From the NCBI RefSeq assembly GCF_026672375.1, contig NZ_JAPPRA010000001.1, positions 682,001 through 746,000 on the forward strand: DNA of 64,000 bases, given 5' to 3'. This DNA comes from Caulobacter sp. SL161. Lineage in GTDB: Bacteria; Pseudomonadota; Alphaproteobacteria; Caulobacterales; Caulobacteraceae. Both the position numbers and the translations under genes were made by a program. Below are positions 19,820 to 29,111 of this stretch, in pieces; positions within the stretch are counted from its first letter, which is position 1; each line of letters starts with the position of its first letter. The notes below the pieces were generated by a model. The model worked only from the letters and a program-made list of their open reading frames with translations. It was not told the DNA's origin and did no database searches.

Positions 19820-20620
19820 ATGGCCCGTCGTCTCGCCCTGATCACCGGCGCTTCCGCCGGCATCGGAGCCGCCTCCGCCCGCATCTACGCCAGCCACGGC
19901 TATGACGTGGCCCTGACCGCGCGCCGGGTCGACCGCCTTGAGGGCCTGGCCGCCGAGATCAAGCTGCGCTCGGGCGTCGAGGCCTATGCGATCCCCGCCG
20001 ATCTCGCCGAACCGGCCGGTGTCGGCGCCGTCCTCGCTGCGATCGCCGAGCAGGGCCGGGAGGTCGACGCCCTGATCAACAACGCCGGCTATGGCCTGCC
20101 CGGAACCTATGACGCCACCAGCTGGGCGGATCAGGCCAAGTTCCTGCAGCTGATGCTGACCAGCGTCTGCGAAATGACCCACAAGGTTCTGCCGGGCATG
20201 GTCGAGCGCAGGTTCGGCCGCATCGTCAATGTCGCTTCGCTGGCGGGCCTGGTCCCCGGCGCGGCCGGCCACACGCTTTACGCGGCGACCAAGGGCTTTC
20301 TGGTGAAGTTCTCCCAGAGCCTGCACCTGGAGAACCTGGCCAACGGGGTCCATGTCAGCGCCCTGTGCCCTGGCTTCACCTATTCGGAGTTCCATGACGT
20401 CAACGGCACCCGCGCCCAGGTCAGCCAGGGCGTGCCCGAGTGGATGTGGCTTGGGGCCGACGAGGTCGCCGCCGCCGGTTACGAGGCCGCCGAGGCCAAC
20501 CGCTCGATCTGCGTGCCCGGCGCGCCCAACAAGGCCATCGCCGCCATCGCCAAGATCGTCCCCGACGACTGGGCCCTGGCCCTGATGGCCAGCCAGGGAA
20601 GCCGGTTCAGGAAGGTGTAG
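19820..20620 (+). CDS. short-chain dehydrogenase/reductase
   Basis: A 266-aa classical SDR. The start MARRLALITGASAGIGAASARIYA puts the cofactor loop TGASAGIG at residues 9-16; NNAGYG follows, and the catalytic Tyr154/Lys158 are in TLYAATKG. The sequence LTARRVDRLEGLA after strand beta-2 contains Arg residues that favour NADP(H). The C-terminal LCPGFTYSEFHDVNG resembles DltE-like/ketoreductase members. The substrate is unknown. It lies 91 bp after the Rrf2 gene on the same strand, with no sign that the two are functionally linked. Confidence 0.85.
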   Translation: MARRLALITGASAGIGAASARIYASHGYDVALTARRVDRLEGLAAEIKLRSGVEAYAIPADLAEPAGVGAVLAAIAEQGREVDALINNAGYGLPGTYDATSWADQAKFLQLMLTSVCEMTHKVLPGMVERRFGRIVNVASLAGLVPGAAGHTLYAATKGFLVKFSQSLHLENLANGVHVSALCPGFTYSEFHDVNGTRAQVSQGVPEWMWLGADEVAAAGYEAAEANRSICVPGAPNKAIAAIAKIVPDDWALALMASQGSRFRKV

Positions 20621-20630
20621 CTGCTAAAGT

Positions 20631-20730
20631 TGTCATCCCGGACAAGCGCGCAGCGCGCTGATCCGGGACCGCCGGAAGCTCCGCGTTCGTGGCGGTCCCG
20701 GCTCTCCGCTTCGCTGCGGCCGGGATGACA
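20631..20730. repeat. 100-bp imperfect palindromic intergenic element
   Basis: The element begins TGTCATCCCGG and ends CCGGGATGACA, a perfect 11-bp terminal inverted repeat, with further internal palindromes (AGCGCGC-like and GCGGTCCCG / CGGGACCGC arms). This is unlike the CTCCCCCGC family at 13047 and represents a second repeat family. It lies between the SDR stop and the rlmN promoter. Confidence 0.75.
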
Positions 20731-20755
20731 GGAATTTGGTCGCAGGCCGTCCTTT

Positions 20756-20784
20756 TTGGAAAACCGGCCCTGATCTGCTATAGA
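20756..20784 (+). promoter_or_regulatory. sigma70-type promoter for rlmN
   Basis: TTGGAA (20756-20761) and TATAGA (20779-20784) are separated by exactly 17 bp. The start codon follows about 33 bp after the -10 box. The match to the vegetative consensus TTGACA/TATAAT is good for a high-GC genome; no start site has been measured. Confidence 0.5.
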
Positions 20785-20816
20785 CCCGCCTCGACCCCGA
20801 AGAGCCGGACATCCCC

Positions 20817-22031
20817 TTGAGCGTCACCCTCGACCTGTCGCGCGTCTCATCCGAGACGACGCCCGCCCAACCCGTCGCCAAGCCCCTGGTCAACCTGTCG
20901 GGTCTCACGCGCCCGCAGTTGATCGCGGCGCTGGTCGAGAGCGGCGTGGTTGAGCACGGCAAGGCCAAGATGCGGGCCACCCAGATTTTCCGCTGGATGC
21001 ACCATCGCGGCGTCACCGACTTCGCCGACATGAGCGACGTGGCCAAGGAAACCCGCGCGCGTCTGGCTGAAGCCTTCACCATCGCCCGCCCCGAGATCGT
21101 CGAGCGCCAGGTGTCCAAGGACGGCACGCGCAAGTGGCTGATCCGCATGGCCCCGGGCATCGAGGTCGAGAGCGTCTACATCCCCGGCGTCGGCCGCGCC
21201 GGCGCCCTGTGCGTGTCCAGCCAGGTCGGCTGCACGCTGAACTGCAGCTTCTGCCACACGGGCACCCAGCCCTTGGTGCGAAACCTGACCGCGGCCGAGA
21301 TCGTCGCCCAGGTGCAGGTGGCCAAGGACGACCTGGCCGAATGGCCGTCCGACAAGGAGGACCGCCAGCTCTCGAACATCGTGTTCATGGGCATGGGCGA
21401 GCCGCTCTACAATCTGGGCCAGGTGGCCGACGCCATCGAGATCATCAGCGACAACGAGGGCATCGCCATCTCGCGTCGTCGGATCACGGTCTCGACCTCG
21501 GGTGTCGTGCCGATGCTGGAAAAGCTGGGCTCGACCACCCAGGCCATGCTGGCGATCAGCCTGCACGCCACCAACGACCCGCTGCGCGACGTTCTGGTGC
21601 CGCTGAACAAGAAGTACCCGATCGCCGAGCTGATGGCCGGCATCCGCGCCTATCCGGGCCTTAGCAACGCCCGCCGCGTGACCTTCGAATATGTGATGCT
21701 GAAGGGCGTCAACGACAGTCCCGAAGAGGCGCGCGCCCTCGTCAAGCTGATCAAGGGCATCCCGGCCAAGATCAACCTGATCCCGTTCAATCCCTGGCCT
21801 GGCAGCGACTACCAGTGCTCGGACTGGGCGACGATCGAGGCCTTCGCCGCGATCCTCAACAAGGCCGGCTATTCCTCGCCGATCCGCACCCCGCGCGGCC
21901 GAGACATCCTCGCCGCCTGCGGTCAGCTGAAGAGCGAGAGCGAAAAGGTCCGCGCCTCGGCGCTGCGCAAGCTGTCGCTGGCGGCGATGGCGGGCGTGCT
22001 GTCCGACGACGACGAGGACGAGGCGGCTTAA
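20817..22031 (+). CDS. rlmN: dual-specificity 23S rRNA/tRNA adenine-C2 methyltransferase
   Basis: A radical-SAM enzyme that methylates A2503 of 23S rRNA and A37 of some tRNAs. The TTG at 20817 is the likely start, giving 404 aa, with a short N-terminal extension before the RlmN N-domain ([28 protein letters not shown]). The radical-SAM cysteines are Cys139, Cys143 and Cys146 in [21 protein letters not shown] and the C-terminal [12 protein letters not shown], whose Cys is the mechanistic methyl-transfer residue, are present. Confidence 0.96.
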   Translation: MSVTLDLSRVSSETTPAQPVAKPLVNLSGLTRPQLIAALVESGVVEHGKAKMRATQIFRWMHHRGVTDFADMSDVAKETRARLAEAFTIARPEIVERQVSKDGTRKWLIRMAPGIEVESVYIPGVGRAGALCVSSQVGCTLNCSFCHTGTQPLVRNLTAAEIVAQVQVAKDDLAEWPSDKEDRQLSNIVFMGMGEPLYNLGQVADAIEIISDNEGIAISRRRITVSTSGVVPMLEKLGSTTQAMLAISLHATNDPLRDVLVPLNKKYPIAELMAGIRAYPGLSNARRVTFEYVMLKGVNDSPEEARALVKLIKGIPAKINLIPFNPWPGSDYQCSDWATIEAFAAILNKAGYSSPIRTPRGRDILAACGQLKSESEKVRASALRKLSLAAMAGVLSDDDEDEAA

Positions 22032-22125
22032 GGCCGCCGCTCGCCGGAGACGGGCGCCCCCTACGCAAGCCTTGCCGACCCGTGTTAGTCAGGGGTCAGC
22101 ACGATTATCGGGGTCATTAGCGTCC

Positions 22126-22554
22126 ATGCCGTCCCAGCTCCAGTCGCCCGAGGTCCAGGCCTTCGCCACCGGTTTTCCGATCACCCTGCTGCATGCGAGC
22201 GTGACCCTGGTCATGCTGATCCTGGGCGCGGCGCTCTACGCCCTGCTGACCCCGCACAAGGAAATCACCCTGATCCGCGAGGGCAACTCCGCCGCCGCTC
22301 TGTCGCTGGGCGGGGTGTTCGTGGGTCTGGCGATTCCGTTGGCCGTGTCCCTGCGGGCGTCGACGTCGGTCACCGAGATCGTCATCTGGGGCGCGGCCAC
22401 CATCGCGGTGCAGCTGCTGGTCTTCCGCATCACCGACATGCTGCTCAAAGGGCTGCCCGAGCGCATCAACGAGGGCGAGGTCGCCGCCGCCGCCCTCCTA
22501 GTTGGGGCAAAGCTGGGCGTGGCGCTGATCCTGGCCGCAGCGGTGGGCGGCTGA
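22126..22554 (+). CDS. DUF350 family membrane protein
   Basis: A 142-aa inner-membrane protein with four predicted helices, starting MPSQLQSPEVQAF. The DUF350 pattern is clear: ALYALLTPHKEITLIREGNSAAALSLGGVFVGLAIPLA, then a second related half ending EGEVAAAALLVGAKLGVALI. DUF350 proteins are uncharacterised and often sit beside soluble partners. Here the partner is a predicted membrane-anchored serine protease 25 bp downstream. Confidence 0.85.
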   Translation: MPSQLQSPEVQAFATGFPITLLHASVTLVMLILGAALYALLTPHKEITLIREGNSAAALSLGGVFVGLAIPLAVSLRASTSVTEIVIWGAATIAVQLLVFRITDMLLKGLPERINEGEVAAAALLVGAKLGVALILAAAVGG

Positions 22555-22579
22555 TACACTCGCGCCTGGAGGTCGTCCG

Positions 22580-23413
22580 GTGCATTTCCCCAAGCTTCCC
22601 GACTGGCTGGTCTATGCTGCGGCGGTGAGCGCCCTGGTGATCGTCGCTGTCGGTCGTCAGGAGCGGTCGGACGCGCCGCCGCCGCCGCCGCCCGTGCCGG
22701 GCGAGGAAGGCTTGCCGCTGGGACCGTCCTCGCCCTTCGATCCCTCGATCGTGGTTCAGGTGCCTGACAAGCCCACGCCGGGCTCGGGCACGGCCTTTTC
22801 GGTCGGCGACGACGGCGTCTGGCTGACCGCCCGCCATGTGGTCGACGGCTGCAAGCAGGCCGCCATCGTCGTGGCTGACGGACGGGGCGTGGCCGCCAAG
22901 GTCCATGTCGACACCCGCGCCGACGCCGCCGTGCTGACTACCGAAGGCGGCGCGCCGGCCGTGCCGATGGGGCTGGACGAGCCGCTGCGCCGGGGCGCGC
23001 GCGCCTATCACCCCGGTTTCCCCCAGGGCCATCCCGGCGAGGCCGCCTCGCGACTGCTGGGACGCGAGAATCTGGTCGTCCACGGTCGGGGCGCACGCAC
23101 CGAGCCCGTTCTGGTCTGGGCCGAGGTCGGGCGCACCGACACCTTGAAGGGCACGCTGTCGGGCCTTTCGGGCGCGCCCGCGCTCGACGCCGCAGGACGG
23201 GTCATCGGCGTCACCGTGGCCGAGGCCCCGCGCCGGGGCCGCATCTACACGACCGCACCTGAAACCCTGAAGGCCGTGCTCGGCTCGCACCGTCGCCCCG
23301 CCGCCTCGGAGTTCGCCCCCAGCGAGCCGATCACCACCGAGAACTACGGCCGCGTCGCCGACGGCCTGCGCCGCGACCTGCGGGTGGCCCAGGTGGTGTG
23401 CCTGGCGGTTTAG
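22580..23413 (+). CDS. membrane-anchored trypsin-like serine protease
   Basis: A 277-aa protein. The GTG start at 22580 has GGAGG upstream. Residues 9-25 form a single membrane anchor, followed by a Pro-rich linker (APPPPPPVPGEEG). The protease domain has an apparently intact triad: His86 in TARHVVDG, Asp115 in TRADAAVL and Ser197 in GLSGAPAL. There is no PDZ domain. The active site should face the periplasm. Pairing with the DUF350 protein suggests a joint envelope function. Its TAG stop overlaps the stop of the convergent ampG-like gene by 4 bp. Confidence 0.82.
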   Translation: MHFPKLPDWLVYAAAVSALVIVAVGRQERSDAPPPPPPVPGEEGLPLGPSSPFDPSIVVQVPDKPTPGSGTAFSVGDDGVWLTARHVVDGCKQAAIVVADGRGVAAKVHVDTRADAAVLTTEGGAPAVPMGLDEPLRRGARAYHPGFPQGHPGEAASRLLGRENLVVHGRGARTEPVLVWAEVGRTDTLKGTLSGLSGAPALDAAGRVIGVTVAEAPRRGRIYTTAPETLKAVLGSHRRPAASEFAPSEPITTENYGRVADGLRRDLRVAQVVCLAV

Positions 23414-25119
23414 GTGTTGTCGCCTGAGGGCGCTTCTCGCGCGGCGTCTTCAGCGAGTGTTCGACGGGCCACGGCGAAGGTGAGCGCAATCGCAAAGACG
23501 CCGATCAGCGTCGAGTACAAGAAGAACACCATGTAGCCGCTGCCCAGCGCTGCGGGCGACACGCCGGTCTTGGCGGCGCCCGAGACCAAGGCGTCCGGCG
23601 TCATATTGGCGAATAGCGGCTTGAGCACGGCAAAGGGGCCGCCGGCCTCCGCCGCGCGCGCCGAGCTCTCGACAATCCGGCCGGAGAGTGTGGCGATGAC
23701 CTTCCCGGGCAATGCGTAGAGCGAGGAGAAAAGCGCGTACTGGGTCGCCGTGAAGCCTTGGCCGGTGAGGCTCGACATGTAGGCGATCAGCGCGACGCCG
23801 GAGAAACCTTGAGCGACGTTGTCAAAGCTGATGGCGATAATCAGGGCGCGAACATCGTGCCCCTGCATGGCGAGCCATGCGAAGATCAGGTTGCTCAGGG
23901 GGCCTGCGAATGCGCCGATGATCAACGAGCGGATCAGGCCCAGCTTGGCGATCGCGATCCCGCCGGCCAGCACGCCGATCATCGACATGATCGTCCCGAA
24001 GACTTTGCGGATCTCTGCGATCTCAGGTTTGGTGAACCCCAGGTCCAGGTAGAACGGGTTCATGATGTTCAGCACGAAATCGGCAAGCCGGTAGAAGCAG
24101 ATCAGGGCCAGGATCAGGGCGGCGGTGCTGCGGTGGCGGCGGAAGAAGTCGATCAGCGGCGCGCCGAAGGATTGCGACAGATAGGCCCCGGGGCGGGTCG
24201 GCGTCTTCGGAATCGGCCAGCAGGCGATAACGATTACCGCTAGTCCCACGACGACGGCACCAACTTGCAGGAGCGTGCCGGTGGGCGGCGTCTTCCATAG
24301 TCCAGCTAGGCCAAATGCGTCTGGTGAGCCGAGCGGCGTGCTTAGGAAGGTCAACGGCGTGGCGTTGCCGGAAAGTCCTGAGCCGACGACTAGGGCGCCG
24401 ACGACGAAGATGGCGCCACGACAAAGCCATTCGACCACGTCGCGCACCGGGCGGGCGGGGACCCCCTCGGTGTGAATCGGGCGGATGACGTGTTTCTGTT
24501 CTCTAGGGGCGCCAAGCACGCCCGCTACGCCGACCAGCATCAAGCCGGCCATGACCGCGTACGAAAAGTTCCATCCCTTGGCCTCCGCCAATAGCAGCGG
24601 CACCGCCCCGGCCACCACAATGGCGATGCGATAGCCCCACTGATATGCGGCCGCCATGGCGCCCTGTCTAGCGTCCTCCCCAGCCTCAATGCGCCAAGCA
24701 TCGATGACGATGTCCTGGGTTGCGCCGGAGAAGCCGACGAACACCGCCATCGCGGCGATAGCCCCCAGGCCGCTTGCGGTCGACTGGCCGGAAATCAGCC
24801 AGAGACCCAGCATGATCGCGGCCTGAGCGACCAGCATCCAAGAGCGCCTGTGCCCCAGCCAACCCGTGAGGAAAGGAATCTTCACGCGGTCGACGAGGGG
24901 CGCCCACAGGAACTTGGCCGCGTAAGCCATCGTCGCCAGGCTGAAGAAGCCGATGATCTCAAGCGAGACGCCGTCCTCACGGAGCCAGGCAGAGAGGGTG
25001 TCGAAAACCAGCAGGTTGGGAAGGCCCGCCGAGAAGCCCAGCGCGAGCATCACCAGAATACGACGATCGGCGAACGCGCCAAGGATCGACAGTTTCTTCT
25101 CGGAAGCGTCTTCGGACAT
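23410..25119 (-). CDS. AmpG-like MFS permease (muropeptide transporter family)
   Basis: A 569-aa transporter with about 12-14 membrane segments, starting MSEDASEKKLSILGAFADRR. AmpG-type landmarks are ALGFSAGLPNLLVFDTLSAWLRE, YAAKFLWAPLVDRV, LGHRRSWMLVAQ and TQDIVIDAWRIE. An insertion of about 150 residues between helices 6 and 8 makes it longer than E. coli AmpG. AmpG imports anhydromuropeptides for cell-wall recycling and affects beta-lactamase induction; with the insertion the substrate is not certain. Codon use looks somewhat less GC-biased than the neighbours. Confidence 0.85.
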   Translation of the reverse strand: MSEDASEKKLSILGAFADRRILVMLALGFSAGLPNLLVFDTLSAWLREDGVSLEIIGFFSLATMAYAAKFLWAPLVDRVKIPFLTGWLGHRRSWMLVAQAAIMLGLWLISGQSTASGLGAIAAMAVFVGFSGATQDIVIDAWRIEAGEDARQGAMAAAYQWGYRIAIVVAGAVPLLLAEAKGWNFSYAVMAGLMLVGVAGVLGAPREQKHVIRPIHTEGVPARPVRDVVEWLCRGAIFVVGALVVGSGLSGNATPLTFLSTPLGSPDAFGLAGLWKTPPTGTLLQVGAVVVGLAVIVIACWPIPKTPTRPGAYLSQSFGAPLIDFFRRHRSTAALILALICFYRLADFVLNIMNPFYLDLGFTKPEIAEIRKVFGTIMSMIGVLAGGIAIAKLGLIRSLIIGAFAGPLSNLIFAWLAMQGHDVRALIIAISFDNVAQGFSGVALIAYMSSLTGQGFTATQYALFSSLYALPGKVIATLSGRIVESSARAAEAGGPFAVLKPLFANMTPDALVSGAAKTGVSPAALGSGYMVFFLYSTLIGVFAIALTFAVARRTLAEDAAREAPSGDNT

Positions 25120-25152
25120 GCGGCGATCCCCCAGCGGGGGACGCCCCCCGTA

Positions 25153-26697
25153 TCAGCCGGCGACCTTGGCTCGCGTCGCGGGTTTCGTCCAGCCGCCCAA
25201 GACGCCGCCGGTGGTCCAGCGCTTCAGAGCGTCGCGCAGGGCCTCCTGGGTCAGGGGCTTGACCAGGAAGTCGTCCATGCCCGCCGCCAGGCAGGTGCGG
25301 CGGTCCTCGTCGAAGGCGTCGGCGGTCAGGGCGGCGATCGGGGTGGCGACACCCTTGGCGCGCAGGGCGCGGGCGGCCTCGATCCCGGTCAGGCCCGGCA
25401 TCCGCAGATCCATCAGGATCAGGTCATAGACCCCGGCCGAGGCGGCGGCGATGGCCTGCTCGCCGTCGGCGACGCGGTCGACGATGCAGCCTTCGCGCTC
25501 CGGCAGGGTGCGGGGCAGGAGCGTGTTGATCGGATTGGCCTCGGCCAGCAGCACCGGCGCGCCGCTGGCGACGGCGCCGGCGATGCGGTCGTCGTGGGCG
25601 GGCTCGTCCTCGGCCACACCATCAGCCGTCGTCGCTTGCAGCACCTGGGCGACCAGCGAGGCCGCGCGTAGCGGCTTGATCAGATAGCCCGAGAACCCGG
25701 CGGCCTTGAGGCGGTCGATGCGGTCGCGCTGTTCGGGCGTCAGCAGCACCACCGAGCGGCGGCCGGCGGGCGGCTTCAGGGCGCCGCGTGGCCCTGAGAG
25801 GGCCGCGTCGATCAGCAGCACCGCGTCGGCGGGCGCGCCGGCCAGGGCCGAGGCGATGTCGACGGCGGCGTAGGCGCGTCCGCCCGCCGCCTCGATCTGG
25901 CGGGCCGTGGCGGCGCGGACAATGGCGTTGGGCGAGGCGATGGCGACGTTGCGGCCCTCCAGCGGCGCGGCCCGCACGGGGGCGGCGGCTGTGGCGAACG
26001 ACGCCTCGAACCAGAACTCCGCGCCCTGGCCCAGCTCGCCGCCGACCCCGACCGCGCCGCCCATGGCGGCCGAGAGCCGCGAGACGATGGCCAGGCCCAG
26101 GCCCGCGCCGCCCAGCTGGGTGGCGTGGGTGACGTCGGTCTGGACGAAGGCTTCGAAGATGCGGGCGCGGGCGTCTGGCGCGACGCCGGGGCCGGTGTCG
26201 GCCACCGAGAAGCGGATACGCCCGCCGTCGATGGCGCTGGCGGTCAGCAGCACGCCGCCGGCTTCGGTGAACTTCACGGCGTTGCCGGCGAAGTTCAGCA
26301 GGATCTGCCGAAGCCGGCCCTCGTCGGCCAGGATCGTCGGCAGGGGCGAGGAGACGGCCCAGGCGATCTCGACGCCCTTCTCGTGAGCGCGCGGGCTCAT
26401 CAGCTCGGCGACCTGCCGCAGCAGGCCCTCGATATCGACCGGGGCCAGCGACAGCTCGATCGCGGCCGCGCCCAGGCGGGCGAAGTGCAGCACGTCATTG
26501 ACCAGCGACAGCAGGTGATCGCCGCTCTCGCGCAGGGCGGTGACATAGGACCGCTGCTCGGCGGTCAGCTTGGTGTTTTCCAGGAGCCTCGCCATGCCCA
26601 GCACACCGTTCAGGGGCGTACGGAACTCGTGGCTAAGAGTCGCCAGCTGCTCGGGCGTGACGCTGGGATGGCGGTCGTCGGATCTGCTGTCGCTCAT
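25153..26697 (-). CDS. hybrid histidine kinase with two C-terminal receiver domains, no sensor domain
   Basis: A 514-aa cytosolic protein. The HisKA H-box starts almost at the N-terminus (LSHEFRTPLNG, His23), followed by an HATPase_c domain (N-box LLNFAGNAVKF, VADTGPGV, GAGLGLAIV). Residues about 245-350 are a receiver-like domain that keeps the Asp in LLID and Lys in YLIKP but lacks the N-terminal acidic pair. Residues about 380-500 are a second receiver with Asp430 in LILMDLRMPG, but the usual acidic pair is E386-A387 in LLAEANPIN. No PAS, GAF or membrane region precedes the kinase, so the input must come from a partner. It lies 33 bp upstream of the permease on the same strand. Confidence 0.88.
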   Translation of the reverse strand: MSDSRSDDRHPSVTPEQLATLSHEFRTPLNGVLGMARLLENTKLTAEQRSYVTALRESGDHLLSLVNDVLHFARLGAAAIELSLAPVDIEGLLRQVAELMSPRAHEKGVEIAWAVSSPLPTILADEGRLRQILLNFAGNAVKFTEAGGVLLTASAIDGGRIRFSVADTGPGVAPDARARIFEAFVQTDVTHATQLGGAGLGLAIVSRLSAAMGGAVGVGGELGQGAEFWFEASFATAAAPVRAAPLEGRNVAIASPNAIVRAATARQIEAAGGRAYAAVDIASALAGAPADAVLLIDAALSGPRGALKPPAGRRSVVLLTPEQRDRIDRLKAAGFSGYLIKPLRAASLVAQVLQATTADGVAEDEPAHDDRIAGAVASGAPVLLAEANPINTLLPRTLPEREGCIVDRVADGEQAIAAASAGVYDLILMDLRMPGLTGIEAARALRAKGVATPIAALTADAFDEDRRTCLAAGMDDFLVKPLTQEALRDALKRWTTGGVLGGWTKPATRAKVAG

Positions 26698-26822
26698 GCC
26701 GGACAGGGATAGCCGACGCGGCTTAACGCCCGGTTCAAGAGCGCCTGGACAGCTGGATCAGCCCGAGCCGACAGGCCTGCGGGGGCTTTCTGTGTGTCGG
26801 AGGCGATACAATGGCTTGAGCA

Positions 26823-26857
26823 ATTGCAAGTCAGTCGCATCATTCTATTGCGAGTGA
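26823..26857. promoter_or_regulatory. repeated operator-like sites upstream of the FecA-like receptor
   Basis: ATTGCAAGTCA (26823-26833) and ATTGCGAGTGA (26847-26857) are direct repeats 24 bp apart. The first forms an imperfect palindrome TGCAAGT-C-AGTCGCA that resembles alphaproteobacterial Fur-type boxes. The location, 60-95 bp before a TonB-dependent receptor gene, fits iron-responsive control. This is pattern-based inference. Confidence 0.4.
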
Positions 26858-26918
26858 CACTCAGACTTACTAACAGGCACCGCTCGGTCCGACGGGATCG
26901 ATCTGCTCAGAGTCATAG

Positions 26919-29111
26919 GTGTCCATCGTGATCCGCTCCCATCGACACGCCGTCCGTTTCGGGGCGTCCCTTTCCGTCCTGGCCCTGCTGGGCCCGGCGT
27001 TCGGGGCGAATGCGAAGGAAGCCGCGCCCTTGGACGCAAAGGCTGATACCGAGATCAGCGAGGTGCTGGTGCTGGGGCGAGGCGCCCAGCGTCTCAGGAT
27101 CGCCGGTTCGAGCCATGTGGTGAACGAGGCCGACCTGGAACGGTCTCGCGTCCTGACCGTCAATGAGGCCCTGCGCCAAGTGCCCGGTGTCTATGCGCGC
27201 GATGAGGAGGGCCTTGGCCTGCGTCCCAACATCGGGATTCGCGGTCTGGCGCCCACCCGATCGACCAAGATTCTGCAGTTGGAGGACGGCCTGCCGCTGA
27301 GCTACGCCCCCTACACGGACAACGCCAGCTACTCGACGCCGCCGTTTCGTCGGTTTGTCCGCATCGAAACCCTCAAGGGCGCCAGCCAGATCCGGTTTGG
27401 CCCCAACACCGTGGGCGGAGTCATCAACTTCATCACTCCCAGCGCGCCGGAGACCTTTGGCGGCGACCTGTTCATGGCTGGTGGCGGGCGCGGCTATCGG
27501 GAGCTGGACCTGAAGATCGGCGGCCCGGTCCTGGGCGAACTCGCTGCGATCGGTCACGCCAACCGCACGCGTTCGAACGGCGTTCGCGACAACACGGCGC
27601 TGGAGATCCAGGACTTTTGGGGCAAGCTTGAGGGGCGGCTGTCGGCGCACCACGCCATCGCCCTGCGGGTCGGCCATGCCACCGAGGACAGCCAGGTGAC
27701 CTATTCGGGCCTGACGGCGGCGGAGTATGCGGCCGATCCCCGGCAGAACCCCTTCGCCAACGACCATTTCAAGATCAAGCGCGCGACCGCGGCGATCACC
27801 CACGGCTGGACGCTGTCGGAGGCTCTCAATCTCAAGACTTCGGCCTATAGCCTCTGGTTCGACCGCGACTGGTGGCGGCAATCCTCAAACTCCGGCCAGC
27901 GACCCAACGACGCCAGCGATCCGGCGTGCGGCGGCATGGCCAATCTGAACACCACCTGCGGCAATGAAGGCCGCCTGCGCGAGTACAACACCTATGGCCT
28001 CGACACCCGCCTGACCTGGACGGGCACGCTGGCCGGCGCCCAGGCGGTGATCGAGGCGGGCGCGCGCCATCAATGGGAACGGCAGAACCGGCTGCAGTTG
28101 AACGGCGATCGACCCACCGCGCGGACAGCGGGAACCTCGGTGAACGGCGGGGTTCGTGAAAACAATCTGCGCTATGGCGAGGCCAGCGCCGGCTTTGTCA
28201 GCCTCAGCCTGACCTGGGACCGCCTGACGGTGAATCCGGGCCTGCGGGTCGAACAGATCGACTACCGGCGGGTCAACCGGCTGAACGGGACGACCGGCGA
28301 GACCGACCTGTCCGAAGTGATCCCGGGTCTGGGCTTTGCCTGGGCGGTCAAGCCGGGGGCCTACCTCTATGGCGGCGTGCACCGTGGCTTCGCCCCGCCG
28401 AGGGCTGAGGACATTGTCAGCGGCACGGGCGGCGTGGTCGACATCGACGCCGAGGAGAGCGTCAACAGCGAGATCGGCTATCGTAGCGCGGTCCGGCCCG
28501 GCCTCTTTGTGGACATCAACGCCTTCCGTATGGACTTCGACAACCAGGTGATCCCCGCCTCGGTGGCCGGCGGCGTCGGCGCCACCCTGACCAACGGCGG
28601 CAAGACCCGTCACCAGGGCGTGGAGCTGTCGCTGAAGGGTTCGCTGCGCGAGATGGGCATGATCCGAGGGGACGACGTCTTCTTCCGGTCGGCCCTCACC
28701 TGGCTGCCCGACGCCGCCTTCGTGGGCACGCGTCGCTCCAGCGTCAGCGGCTTTGGCGGGGTCTCTGTGTCGGGCAACCGGTTGCCCTATGCGCCGCGGT
28801 GGCTGGCCTCGGCGGCGATCGGCTACAGCTTCGGCGTCCACACCGACGTCCAGCTTGAGGTGCAGCACACCGGGAAGATGTTCACCGACGATCTGAACAC
28901 GGTGGCCCAGACCGCCGACGGTCAACGGGGCCTGATCAAGTCCGCCACCGTCTGGAACGCCAGTCTCAACACCCGTCCGTTCGGCGATCGCACCACGCTG
29001 TTCCTGGCCGTCAAGAACATCGGCGACAAGCTTTACATCGCCGACCGGTCACGCGGCATTCTGCCGGGCGCGCCCCGGCTGGCCCAGATCGGGCTCAGCC
29101 AACGCTTCTAG
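26919..29111 (+). CDS. TonB-dependent receptor, FecA-like
   Basis: A 730-aa outer-membrane receptor. The GTG at 26919 gives 730 aa; a second GTG at 26928 is possible. A signal peptide ends near AFGANAKEA. The plug spans about 45-170 (NEALRQVPGVYARDEEGLGLRPNIGIRG, KGASQIRFGPNTVGGVINFIT), and the beta-barrel ends LAQIGLSQRF with terminal Phe. The plug resembles ferric-citrate receptor FecA and its relatives; there is no N-terminal signalling (STN) domain, so no sigma/anti-sigma partner is expected. Siderophore uptake is likely. It overlaps the convergent comM gene by 17 bp. Confidence 0.9.
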   Translation: MSIVIRSHRHAVRFGASLSVLALLGPAFGANAKEAAPLDAKADTEISEVLVLGRGAQRLRIAGSSHVVNEADLERSRVLTVNEALRQVPGVYARDEEGLGLRPNIGIRGLAPTRSTKILQLEDGLPLSYAPYTDNASYSTPPFRRFVRIETLKGASQIRFGPNTVGGVINFITPSAPETFGGDLFMAGGGRGYRELDLKIGGPVLGELAAIGHANRTRSNGVRDNTALEIQDFWGKLEGRLSAHHAIALRVGHATEDSQVTYSGLTAAEYAADPRQNPFANDHFKIKRATAAITHGWTLSEALNLKTSAYSLWFDRDWWRQSSNSGQRPNDASDPACGGMANLNTTCGNEGRLREYNTYGLDTRLTWTGTLAGAQAVIEAGARHQWERQNRLQLNGDRPTARTAGTSVNGGVRENNLRYGEASAGFVSLSLTWDRLTVNPGLRVEQIDYRRVNRLNGTTGETDLSEVIPGLGFAWAVKPGAYLYGGVHRGFAPPRAEDIVSGTGGVVDIDAEESVNSEIGYRSAVRPGLFVDINAFRMDFDNQVIPASVAGGVGATLTNGGKTRHQGVELSLKGSLREMGMIRGDDVFFRSALTWLPDAAFVGTRRSSVSGFGGVSVSGNRLPYAPRWLASAAIGYSFGVHTDVQLEVQHTGKMFTDDLNTVAQTADGQRGLIKSATVWNASLNTRPFGDRTTLFLAVKNIGDKLYIADRSRGILPGAPRLAQIGLSQRF

